Below, piece by piece: positions 1 through 11,351 of a DNA stretch of 64,000 bases; position 1 is the stretch's first letter, and every line of letters begins with the position of its first letter. The translations under genes and the position numbers were made by a program. Source of the stretch: Euptelea pleiosperma (taxonomy: Eukaryota > Streptophyta > Magnoliopsida > Ranunculales > Eupteleaceae). The DNA lies in contig JASUTR010000036.1 of assembly GCA_035048495.1 (NCBI GenBank), positions 248,001 through 312,000 on the forward strand, read 5' to 3'. The notes below the pieces were generated by a model. It worked only from the letters and a program-made list of their open reading frames with translations, did not search any database and was not told where the DNA came from.

Positions 1-2899
1 TTCGACTGTCCCGAATCTTGTTCCAACACTTCAAATGTGTTGAAACAATAGTAATGGAAGAATTCGAGACTAATTACGAGGTCCAGTTGCGAAAAAGTCA
101 CAAGTTATAGGGTTCGGAACGTAACACACAAACAGAGTACAATTTGAGCCGTTGACGAACGGATGGAGCTAACTTGTTTTGACTGTCCCGAATCTTGTTT
201 CAACACTTCAAATGTGTTGAAACAATAGTAATAGAAGATTTTGAGTACAATCACGAGGTCCGGTTGCAAAAAAGTCACAAGTTATAGGCTTCGGAATGCA
301 ACACAGAAACTGAGTCCAATTTGAGACGTTGACGTACGGATGGAGTAAGTTGTTTCGACCGTCCCGAATCTTGTTCCAACACATCAAATGTGTTGAAAAA
401 ATAGTAATACAAGAGTTTGAGTCCAATTACGAGGTCCGGTTGCGAAAAAGTCACAAGTTATTGGCTTCGGAATGTAACACACAAACTGTGTCCAATTTGA
501 GACGTTGACGCACGGATGGAGCTAACTCTTTTTGCCTGTCCCGAATCTTGTTCCAATAATTCAAATGTGTTGAACAATAATAATGGAAGAGTTTGAGTAA
601 AATTACGAGGTCTGATTGCGACAAAGTCACAAGTTATAGGCTTCGGAATGTTACACACTAATTGAGTCGAATTTGAGACGTTGATGCACGGATGGAGCTA
701 ACTTGTTTCGACTGTCCCAAATCTTGTTCCAACACTTCAAATCTGTAGAAACAATAGTAATAGAAGAGTTTGAGTCCAATTACGAGGTCCGGTTGCGAAA
801 AAGTCCCAAGTTATAGGCTTAGGAATGTAACACACAAACTGAGTCCAATTTGAGACGTTGACGCACGGATGGAGCTAACTTGTTTTGACTGTCCCAAATA
901 TTGTTCCAACACTTCAAATCTGTTGAAACAATAGTAATGGAAGAGTTTGAGTCTAATTATGAGGTCCGGTTACGAAAAAGTCATAAGTTATAGGCTTCAG
1001 AATGCAACACAGAAACTGAGTCAAATTTGAGATGTTGACGAACGGATGGAGCTAACTTGTTTCAACTGTCCCGAATCTTGTTCCAACACTTCAAATATGT
1101 TGAAACAATAGTAATGGAAGAGTTTGAGTCTAATTACGAGGTCCGGCTGCGAAAAAGTCACAAGTTATAGGCTTCGGAATGTAACACACAAACTGAGTCC
1201 AATTTGAGACATTGACGAACGGATGGAGCTAACTTGTTTCGACTGTCCCGAATCTTGTTCCAACACTTCAAATGTGTTGAAACAATAGTAATGGAAGAAT
1301 TCGAGTCTAATTACGAGGTCCAGTTGCGAAAAAAGTCACAAGTTATAGGGTTCGGAACGTAACACACAAACAGAGTACAATTTGAGACGTTGACGAACGG
1401 ATGGAGCTAACTTGTTTTGACTGTCCCGAATCTTGTTTCAACACTTCAAATGTGTTGAAACAATAGTAATAGAAGAGTTTGAGTCCAATCACGAGGTCCG
1501 GTTGCGAAAAAGTCACAAGTTATAGGCTTCGGAATGCAACACAGAAACTGAGTCCAATTTGAGACGTTGACGTACGGATGGAGCTAACTTGTTTCGACCG
1601 TCCCGAATCTTGTTCCAACACATCAAATGTGGTGAAACAATAGTAATACAAGAGTTTGAGTCCAATTACGAGGTCGGGTTACGAAAAAGTCACAAGTTAT
1701 AGGCTTCAGAATGTAGCACAGAAACTGAGTCCAATTTGAGACGTTGACGAACGGATGGAGCTAACTTGTTTCAACTATCCCGAATCTTGTTCCAACACTT
1801 CAAATATGTTGAAACAATAGTTATGGAAGAGTTTGAGTCTAATTATGAGGTCCGGTTGCGAAAAAGTCACAAGTTATAGGCTTCGGAATGTAACTCACAA
1901 ACTGAGTCCAATTTGAGACGTTGACGAACGGATGGAGCTAACTTGTTTTGACTGTCCCGAATCTTGTTCAACACTTCAAATATGTTGAAACAATAGTAAT
2001 GGAAGAGTATGAGTCTAATTATGAGGTCCGGTTGCGAAAAAGTCACAAGTTATAGGCTTCGGAATGTAACACACAAACTGAGTCCAATTTGAGACATTGA
2101 CGAACGGATGGAGCTAACTTGTTTCGACTGTCCCGAATCTTGTTCCAACACTTCAAATGTGTTGAAACAATAGTAATGGAAGAATTCGAGACTAATTACG
2201 AGGTCCAGTTGCGAAAAAGTCACAAGTTATAGGGTTCGGAACGTAACACACAAACAGAGTACAATTTGAGCCGTTGACGAACGGATGGAGCTAACTTGTT
2301 TTGACTGTCCCGAATCTTGTTTCAACACTTCAAATGTGTTGAAACAATAGTAATAGAAGAGTTTGAGTACAATCACGAGGTCCGGTTGCAAAAAAGTCAC
2401 AAGTTATAGGCTTCGGAATGCAACACAGAAACTGAGTCCAATTTGAGACGTTGATGTATGGATGGAGCTAACTTGTTTCGACCGTCCCGAATCTTGTTCC
2501 AACACATCAAATGTGTTGAAAAAATAGTAATACAAGAGTTTGAGTCCAATTACGAGGTCCGGTTGCGAAAAAGTCACAAGTTATTGGCTTCGGAATGTAA
2601 CACACAAACTGTGTCCAATTTGAGACGTTGACGCACGGATGGAGCTAACTCTTTTTGCCTGTCCCGAATCTTGTTCCAATAATTCAAATGTGTTGAACAA
2701 TAATAATGGAAGAGTTTGAGTAAAATTACGAGGTCTGATTGCGACAAAGTCACAAGTTATAGGCTTCGGAATGTTACACACTAATTGAGTCGAATTTGAG
2801 ACGTTGATGCACGGATGGAGCTAACTTGTTTCGACTGTCCCAAATCTTGTTCCAACACTTCAAATCTGTAGAAACAATAGTAATAGAAGAGTTTGAGTC
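1..2899. repeat. 177-bp centromeric-type satellite array, block 1
   Basis: Head-to-tail monomers of about 177 bp. The anchor 'ggatggagctaac' recurs at 161, 338, 514, 690, 867, 1044 and 1221, giving steps of 176-177 bp. Monomers differ by about 5-15% and form a higher-order repeat: position 1 recurs at 2123, so the period is about 2122 bp or 12 monomers. Each monomer holds an inverted repeat around a ttcaaat loop; at 195-225 the two 12-nt arms are perfect. The nucleosome-sized unit and higher-order structure are typical of plant centromeric satellites. Centromere function itself is not shown. Short open frames on the minus strand are by-products of the repeat. The block ends at the LINE insertion. 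Confidence 0.95.
2885..2899. repeat. target-site duplication, left copy
   Basis: The sequence agaagagtttgagtc, satellite DNA directly before the LINE insert. The identical copy is at 3939-3953. Confidence 0.9.
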
Positions 2900-3938
2900 A
2901 GAAGGAGTTCATGGAGCTTTGCTTACACGAGACAAACCTCAGATACGACGTCTTTGCACTGACTATAAATGTGTGTTATGCCAAAAGGAGGATGAAAGCA
3001 TCACCCATTTATATTTTGAGTGTGAGTTTACCAACTTTATTTGGACTGAAGTGTTGAGAACTTCTCGTTACAATAGGGTGGTGAGTAGTTCGGATCAAGA
3101 AGCGCTATGGATACTTCACAACATGATTGGAACTAACTTGAAGACGAAGGTGATGCAGGTAGCTTTAAATGCCACGATTTATTTTATATGGAGGGAGCGG
3201 AATATGAGGATTTTTCAGAACTCCTTCATGTCTAAGGAAACTATTTTCAGTCATATCATTGAGGTTACTAGATCTCGATTGGTAACGATAGCAGCCAAGA
3301 CTGAGGATAAGCAAGAATACCGCGATTTCTTTGGATCATGGGGGATTTCAGTTAGTTTTTTCCATCCAATCTCGACACCTTGTAAATGGATTGCTCCAAG
3401 CTTTAATTCATGGCTGCTTAATACCGATGGCTCTATGCGTGATCACTTTGCAGGTTATGGGGGCTTAATTAGAGATTGCAATGGATTGGCCCTTGTTGCG
3501 TTTGCTGGAGGTTGTCATAAGATTTCGGTAATATATCATGAACTTCAAGCGATATCGGTAGGCATCAACTTAGCCTTATCGAGGGACGTAACAGTACTAC
3601 AGGTTGCAACGGACTCAGCTCAAGCGGTGGGTGTTGTCAAAGGCACTATGGCTATTCCATGGCATACAAGAAAATTGGTCTTCGCAATTCAGCAATGTTT
3701 AGCTAAATTTGTATCGTTTGATATTTCTCATGTGTTTAGAGAAACTAATAGAGCAGCGGACTTTCTTGCAGCTAGTATGACTACGGTCACTTGTAATGTC
3801 ATACCTTTTTCTGATTTTCATCAAGACCTTGTAGACATCCTTGTAGAGGATGCTTCGGGGCACGTGTATTTCAGAATATGATTTTCAAGGTCAGGTCGGG
3901 GTCTGCCTAACCCCAAGCTTAATTTCCAAAAAAAAAAA
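2900..3938 (+). mobile_element. 5'-truncated LINE (L1-like) inserted in satellite
   Basis: A non-satellite insert of about 1.04 kb. It carries the 3' end of a LINE ORF2, a short 3' UTR (3882-3926) and an A-rich tail (about 3928-3939). The 15-bp sequence agaagagtttgagtc lies on both sides (2885-2899 and 3939-3953), and the satellite continues in register beyond it. 5' truncation, poly(A) tail and a long target-site duplication are the hallmarks of target-primed reverse transcription. The duplication is perfect, so the insertion is probably fairly young. Confidence 0.93.
2901..3881 (+). pseudogene. LINE ORF2 C-terminal remnant: zinc-binding RT tail plus RNase H
   Basis: About 326 codons from the C-terminus of a plant LINE ORF2. 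Near 2970-3023 is a C-x2-C...H-x4-C motif (CVLC...HLYFEC) typical of the zinc-binding region after reverse transcriptase (zf-RVT). From about 3411 comes an RNase H-like domain with all four expected acidic residues: D in NTDGS (3426), E in HELQA (3540), D in ATDSA (3612) and D in RAADFLA (3759). Endonuclease and RT were lost by 5' truncation. The open frame runs upstream through the junction into satellite as far as a TTG at 2826, but no ATG is near, so I treat it as a remnant. Stop at 3879-3881. Whether it is the same family as the LINE at 48740 cannot be decided, because the two pieces do not overlap. Confidence 0.85.
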
Positions 3939-3953
3939 AGAAGAGTTTGAGTC
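3939..3953. repeat. target-site duplication, right copy
   Basis: Second copy of agaagagtttgagtc, directly after the poly(A) tail. Its first base could equally belong to the tail. Confidence 0.9.
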
Positions 3954-6900
3954 CAATTACGAGGTCCGGTTGCGAAAAAGTCACAAGTTATAGGCTTAGG
4001 AATGTAACACACAAACTGAGTCCAATTAGAGACGTTGACGCACGGATGGAGCTAACTTGTTTTGACAGTCCCAAATATTGTTCCAACACTTCAAATCTGT
4101 TGAAACAATAGTAATGGAAGAGTTTGAGTCTAATTATGAGGTCCGGTTACGAAAAAGTCACAAGTTATAGGCTTCAGAATGTAACACAGAAACTGAGTAC
4201 AATTTGAGACGTTGACGAACGGATGGAGCTAACTTGTTCCAACTGTCCCGAATCTTGTTCCAACACTTCAAATATGTTGAAACAATAGTAATGGAAGAGT
4301 TTGAGTCTAATTATGAGGTCCGGTTGCGAAAAAGTCACAAGTTATAGGCTTCGGAATGTAACTCACAAACTGAGTCCAATTTGAGACGTTGACGAACGGA
4401 TGGAGCTAACTTGTTTTGACTGTCCCGAATCTTGTTCAACACTTCAAATATGTTGAAACAATACTAATGGAAGAGTATGAGTCTAATTATGAGGTCCGGT
4501 TGCGAAAAAGTCACAAGTTATAGGCTTCGGAATGTAACACACAAACTGAGTCCAATTTGAGACATTGACGAACGGATGGAGCTAACTTGTTTCGACTGTC
4601 CCGAATCTTGTTCCAACACTTCAAATGTGTTGAAACAATAGTAATGGAAGAATTCGAGTCTAATTACGAGGTCCAGTTGCGAAAGTCACAAGTTATAGGG
4701 TTCGGAACGTAACACACAAACAGAGTACAATTTGAGCTATTGACGAACGGATGGAGCTAACTTGTTTTGACTGTCCCGAATCTTATTTCAACACTTCAAA
4801 TGTGTTGAAACAATAGTAATAGAAGAGTTTGAGTCCAATCACGAGGTCCGGTTGCGAAAAAGTCACAAGTTATAGGCTTCGGAATGCAACACAGAAACTG
4901 AGTCCAATTTGAGACGTTGACGTATGGATGGAGTAAGTTGTTTCGACCGTCCCGAATCTTGTTCCAACACATCAAATGTGTTGAAACAATAGTAATACAA
5001 GAGTTTGAGTCCAATTACGAGGTCCGGTTGCGAAAAAGTCACAAGTTATTGGCTTCGGAATGTAACACACAAACTGTGTCCAATTTGAGACGTTGACGCA
5101 CGGATGGAGCTAACTCTTTTTGCCTGTCCCGAATCTTGTTCCAATAATTCAAATGTGTTGAACAATAATAATGGAAGAGTTTGAGTAAAATTACGAGGTC
5201 TGATTGCGACAAAGTCACAAGTTATAGGATTCGGAATGTTACACACTAATTGAGTCGAATTTGAGACGTTGATGCACGGATGGAGCTAACTTGTTTCGAC
5301 TGTCCCAAATCTTGTTCCAACACTTCAAATCTGTAGAAACAATAGTAATAGAAGAGTTTGAGTCCAATTACGAGGTCCGGTTGCGAAAAAGTCCCAAGTT
5401 ATAGGCTTAGGAATGTAACACACAAACTGAGTCCAATTTGAGACGTTGACGCACGGATGGAGCTAACTTGTTTTGACAGTCCCAAATATTGTTCCAACAC
5501 TTCAAATCTGTTGAAACAATAGTAATGGAAGAGTTTGAGTCTAATTATGAGGTCCGGTTACGAAAAAGTCACAAGTTATAGGCTTCAGAATGTAACACAG
5601 AAACTGAGTACAATTTGAGACGTTGACGAACGGATGGAGCTAACTTGTTCCAACTGTCCCGAATCTTGTTCCAACACTTCAAATATGTTGAAACAATAGT
5701 AATGGAAGAGTTTGAGTCTAATTATGAGGTCCGGTTGCGAAAAAGTCACAAGTTATAGGCTTCGGAATGTAACTCACAAACTGAGTCCAATTTGAGACGT
5801 TGACGAACGGATGGAGCTAACTTGTTTTGACTGTCCCGAATCTTGTTCAACACTTCAAATATGTTGAAACAATACTAATGGAAGAGTATGAGTCTAATTA
5901 TGAGGTCCGGTTGCGAAAAAGTCACAAGTTATAGGCTTCGGAATGTAACACACAAACTGAGTCCAATTTGAGACATTGACGAACGGATGGAGCTAACTTG
6001 TTTCGACTGTCCCGAATCTTGTTCCAACACTTCAAATGTGTTGAAACAATAGTAATGGAAGAATTCGAGTCTAATTACGAGGTCCAGTTGCGAAAGTCAC
6101 AAGTTATAGGGTTCGGAACGTAACACACAAACAGAGTACAATTTGAGCTATTGACGAACGGATGGAGCTAACTTGTTTTGACTGTCCCGAATCTTATTTC
6201 AACACTTCAAATGTGTTGAAACAATAGTAATAGAAGAGTTTGAGTCCAATCACGAGGTCCGGTTGCGAAAAAGTCACAAGTTATAGGCTTCGGAATGCAA
6301 CACAGAAACTGAGTCCAATTTGAGACGTTGACGTATGGATGGAGTAAGTTGTTTCGACCGTCCCGAATCTTGTTCCAACACATCAAATGTGTTGAAACAA
6401 TAGTAATACAAGAGTTTGAGTCCAATTACGAGGTCCGGTTGCGAAAAAGTCACAAGTTATTGGCTTCGGAATGTAACACACAAACTGTGTCCAATTTGAG
6501 ACGTTGACGCACGGATGGAGCTAACTCTTTTTGCCTGTCCCGAATCTTGTTCCAATAATTCAAATGTGTTGAACAATAATAATGGAAGAGTTTGAGTAAA
6601 ATTACGAGGTCTGATTGCGACAAAGTCACAAGTTATAGGATTCGGAATGTTACACACTAATTGAGTCGAATTTGAGACGTTGATGCACGGATGGAGCTAA
6701 CTTGTTTCGACTGTCCCAAATCTTGTTCCAACACTTCAAATCTGTAGAAACAATAGTAATAGAAGAGTTTGAGTCCAATTACGAGGTCCGGTTGCGAAAA
6801 AGTCCCAAGTTATAGGCTTAGGAATGTAACACACAAACTGAGTCCAATTTGAGACGTTGACGCACGGATGGAGCTAACTTGTTTTGACAGTCCCAAATAT

Positions 6901-9900
6901 TGTTCCAACACTTCAAATCTGTTGAAACAATAGTAATGGAAGAGTTTGAGTCTAATTATGAGGTCCGGTTACGAAAAAGTCACAAGTTATAGGCTTCAGA
7001 ATGTAACACAGAAACTGAGTACAATTTGAGACGTTGACGAACGGATGGAGCTAACTTGTTCCAACTGTCCCGAATCTTGTTCCAACACTTCAAATATGTT
7101 GAAACAATAGTAATGGAAGAGTTTGAGTCTAATTATGAGGTCCGGTTGCGAAAAAGTCACAAGTTATAGGCTTCGGAATGTAACTCACAAACTGAGTCCA
7201 ATTTGAGACGTTGACGAACGGATGGAGCTAACTTGTTTTGACTGTCCCGAATCTTGTTCAACACTTCAAATATGTTGAAACAATAGTAATGGAAGAGTAT
7301 GAGTCTAATTATGAGGTCCGGTTGCGAAAAAGTCACAAGTTATAGGCTTCGGAATGTAACACACAAACTGAGTCCAATTTGAGACATTGACGAACGGATG
7401 GAGCTAACTTGTTTCGACTGTCCCGAATCTTGTTCCAACACTTCAAATGTGTTGAAACAATAGTAATGGAAGAATTCGAGTCTAATTACGAGGTCCAGTT
7501 GCGAAAAAAGTCACAAGTTATAGGGTTCGGAACGTAACACACAAACAGAGTACAATTTGAGACGTTGACGAACGGATGGAGCTAACTTGTTTTGACTGTC
7601 CCGAATCTTGTTTCAACACTTCAAATGTGTTGAAACAATAGTAATAGAAGAGTTTGAGTCCAATCACGAGGTCCGGTTGCGAAAAAGTGACAAGTTATAG
7701 GCTTCGGAATGCAACACAGAAACTGAGTCCAATTTGAGACGTTGACGTACGGATGGAGCTAACTTGTTTCGACCGTCCCGAATCTTGTTCCAACACATCA
7801 AATGTGGTGAAACAATAGTAATACAAGAGTTTGAGTCCAATTACGAGGTCCGGTTACGAAAAAGTCACAAGTTATAGGCTTCAGAATGTAGCACAGAAAC
7901 TGAGTCCAATTTGAGACGTTGACGAACGGATGGAGCTAACTTGTTTCAACTATCCCAAATCTTGTTCCAACACTTCAAATATGTTGAAACAATAGTTATG
8001 GAAGAGTTTGAGTCTAATTATGAGGTCCGGTTGCGAAAAAGTCACAAGTTATAGGCTTCGGAATGTAACTCACAAACTGAGTCCAATTTGAGACGTTGAC
8101 GAACGGATGGAGCTAACTTGGTTTGACTGTCCCGAATCTTGTTCAACACTTCAAATATGTTGAAACAATAGTAATGGAAGAGTATGAGTCTAATTATGAG
8201 GTCCGGTTGCGAAAAAGTCACAAGTTATAGGCTTCGGAATGTAACACACAAACTGAGTCCAATTTGAGACATTGACGAACGGATGGAGCTAACTTGTTTC
8301 GACTGTCCCGAATCTTGTTCCAACACTTCAAATGTGTTGAAACAATAGTAATGGAAGAATTCGAGACTAATTACGAGGTCCAGTTGCGAAAAAGTCACAA
8401 GTTATAGGGTTCGGAACGTAACACACAAACAGAGTACAATTTGAGCCGTTGACGAACGGATGGAGCTAACTTGTTTTGACTGTCCCGAATCTTGTTTCAA
8501 CACTTCCATTGTGTTGAAACAATAGTAATAGAAGAGTTTGAGTCCAATCACGAGGTCCGGTTGCAAAAAAGTCACAAGTTATAGGCTTCGGAATGCAACA
8601 CAGAAACTGAGTCCAATTTGAGACGTTGATGTATGGATGGAGCTAACTTGTTTCGACCGTCCCAAATCTTGTTCCAACACATCAAATGTGCTGAAACAAT
8701 AGTAATACAAGAGTTTGAGTCCAATTACGAGGTCCGGTTGCGAAAAAGTCACAAGTTATTGGCTTCGGAATGTAACACACAAACTGTGTCCAATTTGAGA
8801 CGTTGACGCACCGATGGAGCTAACTCTTTTTGCCTGTCCCGAATCTTGTTCCAATACTTCAAATGTGTTGAACAATAATAATGGAAGAGTTTGAGTAAAA
8901 TTACGAGGTCTGATTGCGACAAAGTCCCAAGTTATAGGCTTCGGAATGTTACACACTAATTGAGTCGAATTTGGGACGTTGATGCACGGATGGAGCTAAC
9001 TTGTTTCGACTGTCCCGAATCTTGTTCCAACACTTCAAATGTGTTGAAACAATAGTAATGGAAGAATTCGAGACTAATTACGAGGTCCAGTTGCGAAAAA
9101 GTCACAAGTTATAGGGTTCGGAACGTAACACACAAACAGAGTACAATTTGAGCCGTTGACGAACGGATGGAGCTAACTTGTTTTGACTGTCCCGAATCTT
9201 GTTTCAACACTTCCATTGTGTTGAAACAATAGTAATAGAAGAGTTTGAGTCCAATCACGAGGTCCGGTTGCAAAAAAGTCACAAGTTATAGGCTTCGGAA
9301 TGCAACACAGAAACTGAGTCCAATTTGAGACGTTGATGTATGGATGGAGCTAACTTGTTTCGACCGTCCCGAATCTTGTTCCAACACATCAAATGTGCTG
9401 AAACAATAGTAATACAAGAGTTTGAGTCCAATTACGAGGTCCGGTTGCGAAAAAGTCACAAGTTATAGGCTTCGGAATGCAACACAGAAACTGAGTCCAA
9501 TTTGAGACGTTGACGTACGGATGGAGTAACTTGTTTCGACCGTCCCGAATCTTGTTCCAACACATCAAATGTGTTGAAACAATAGTAATACAAGAGTTTG
9601 AGTCCAATTACGAGGTCCGGTTGCGAAAAATTCACAAGTTATTGGCTTCGGAATGTAACACACAAACTGAGTCCAATTTGAGACATTGACGAACGGATGG
9701 AGCTAACTTGTTTCGACTGTCCCGAATCTTGTTCCAACACTTCAAATGTGTTGAAACAATAGTAATGGAAGAATTCGAGTCTAATTACGAGGTCCAGTTG
9801 CGAAAAAGTCACAAGTTATAGGGTTCGGAACGTAACACACAAACAGAGTACAATTTGAGCCGTTGACGAACGGATGGAGCTCACTTGTTTTGACTGTCCC

Positions 9901-10085
9901 GAATCTTATTTCAACACATCAAATGTGTTAAAACAATAGTAATACAAGAGTTTGAGTCCAATTACGAGGTCCGGTTGCGAAAAAGTCACAAGTTATTATC
10001 TTCGGAATGTAACACACAAACTGTGTCCAATTTGAGACGTTGACGCACGGATGGAGCTAACTCTTTTTGCCTGTCCCGAATCTTG

Positions 10086-10090
10086 TTCCG
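10086..10090. repeat. left target-site duplication of the retrotransposon array
   Basis: ttccg lies directly before the first LTR and ttcca directly after the last LTR (38214-38218), a 4/5 match. The intact satellite has ttcca here, so the left copy looks like a later A-to-G change. Confidence 0.7.
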
Positions 10091-10350
10091 TGATATTCGC
10101 TCAAAAGTGCTTATTTTAAGCAATTATCCTTTTAGCGTTATTGCATTCTCCTACGTAAAATACTCTATTTATCTACTTTTCTACGTAAGAGTCTCTTCTG
10201 TTGCGTAGAACACACTTTTCTGGACGAAATGGTATATTTGCATGCATTAAACACATTTTCGGAAGTCTAAATATTAAGCCGTTCTGATAAAGTCTCATTA
10301 CGCGCTTCTTCTGTCGCAGGAAACCCCGATGGGACGATTCTCGAGACTTA

Positions 10351-10465
10351 TGGGCCCAAATCGATCATGAAAGCCCATTATCAAAGCTTAAAGAGCCCAC
10401 ATGCTATGACTAGAAGATATGGGCCAAATATGGGCTGAAGAAGAGGACCAAAAAAAGCCGGCCCA
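10351..10465 (+). promoter_or_regulatory. cluster of site II (TGGGCY) motifs in U3
   Basis: TGGGCC or TGGGCT, on either strand, occurs at 10351 (palindromic TGGGCCCA), 10372, 10394, 10420, 10431 and 10460: seven motif hits in 115 bp. TGGGCY/GCCCR sites bind TCP factors in plant promoters of cell-cycle and ribosomal genes. The same order of sites is kept in the autonomous LTR (52814-52926). Binding is inferred. Confidence 0.55.
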
Positions 10466-10750
10466 AAGAACGAAGAGAGCAGGAGAGCCAATGACCAAGA
10501 GACGGACCAAAGCGTTTAAAGCCACATGAGTCAGCAAGGAATGATAGTCGACTCTACTGGAGAAGCGTGAGGATGGTCACAGTGAAGACCAGGGTTCCAG
10601 ACCCTCCGCCAGTGCTTTTTTCCATTTTTTTGATACTTTTTATCTCATCTCTTCTTATTCTCTCTCTCTCTTCATCTCTCGATCCTCGAATCTACTGACT
10701 TAACCCCAGAACTCCTACCCTTCGGCTCTATCTCATCTCCCTTAGCTTTC

Positions 10751-10801
10751 TGACCGTTGGATCTTCCATCGGACCGTTGGATCTTCAATCGGACCGTTGG
10801 A
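10751..10801 (+). promoter_or_regulatory. three MSA-like (MYB3R, G2/M) motifs, 20-bp phased
   Basis: Read on the minus strand, TCCAACGGTCA at 10751-10761 fits the MSA consensus YCYAACGGYYA exactly. TCCAACGGTCC at 10771-10781 and 10791-10801 fits 10 of 11 positions. Identical triplets start at 19184, 27613 and 36043 in the other LTRs, and the autonomous LTR has the same triplet at 52477-52527. Activity is not shown. Confidence 0.5.
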
Positions 10802-11054
10802 TCTCTCTAGATCCGTCGATCTACCAATCTGGGTCCCAATCAAGTCACCATCCATCCGATCGCCATCAGAATGTCTGTCACATCATATTGTGAGACGATG
10901 GACATCATCAGTCCATGTGGGCCAATAGCCGGGCCCATCATCATCGACCCGCTGTCCGACCAGTTAGTGGACCCCGTGAATTTCAAAATAATTTTAATTA
11001 AAAAATGGGGGGTCCACTAAATGGGGAGATTCCCCATAGAAAAGTAGGTTTTTA

Positions 11055-11057
<3 letters not shown>

Positions 11058-11104
<47 letters not shown>
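11058..11104 (+). repeat. poly(dA) tract upstream of the TATA-like box
   Basis: 47 consecutive A on the coding strand, about 70 bp upstream of the putative TATA box. The autonomous LTR has 68 in the same place (52154-52221 as T). Long poly(dA:dT) disfavours nucleosomes. It could also be a locally expanded slippage tract. Confidence 0.6.
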
Positions 11105-11107
<3 letters not shown>

Positions 11108-11175
11108 AAAAATTATTTTTCTTATTTTTTTTATTCAAAAAAAGCCCCTATTTCCATTAAAGGAAATAGGGAAGC

Positions 11176-11183
11176 TTTAAAAG
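11176..11183 (+). promoter_or_regulatory. candidate LTR TATA box
   Basis: tttaaaag, followed about 25-35 bp later by ggggttcgttcgaacccta. The autonomous LTR reads ctttataag in the same position (52087-52095, minus strand), a better TATA box. This makes transcription start near 11205 plausible. Confidence 0.4.
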
Positions 11184-11329
11184 GAGAAGGATAGGGGTTC
11201 GTTCGAACCCTAATCCCTCTCCCCTCTCCTCCTCTCCTTCCCCACGTTCTCCCCTTCCTTCTCTTCTTCCTTCCCTTTCTTCTTCTTCTTCTTCTTCTTC
11301 TTCTTCTTCTTCTTCTTCTTCTTGATCTC

Positions 11330-11351
11330 GCCGGAGTTGCAGAACTCCGGC
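11330..11351 (+). other. hairpin in the transcribed part of the LTR
   Basis: gccggagtt / aactccggc form a perfect 9-bp stem with a gcag loop just after the CTT repeat. The autonomous LTR has an 11-bp stem of related sequence with a 3-nt loop (51914-51938). It probably lies in R or U5. Confidence 0.5.

Larger units (their letters stand above)
3939..10090. repeat. 177-bp satellite array, block 2
   Basis: About 35 further monomers. A marker monomer carrying aactctttttgcc starts this motif at 2647, 5112, 6523, 8822 and 10059. After removing the LINE, the spacings are 8, 8, 13 and 7 monomers. Two successive steps of exactly 1411 bp show that the region from about 3954 to 7250 is tandem copies of an 8-monomer higher-order unit. 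The variant ttttgacagtccc recurs at 4060, 5471 and 6882, again every 1411 bp. No gene is seen. The block ends where the retrotransposon array enters the marker monomer. Confidence 0.95.

Noticed and set aside
208..10090. Many 60-72-codon minus-strand open frames in the satellite (also 39109-48000)
   Set aside because: They recur with the monomer period, start and stop at the same monomer positions, and vary with it; by-products of the repeat.
1..10090. CRISPR-like regular repeats
   Set aside because: There are no unique spacers; the whole unit repeats head to tail. It is a eukaryotic satellite.
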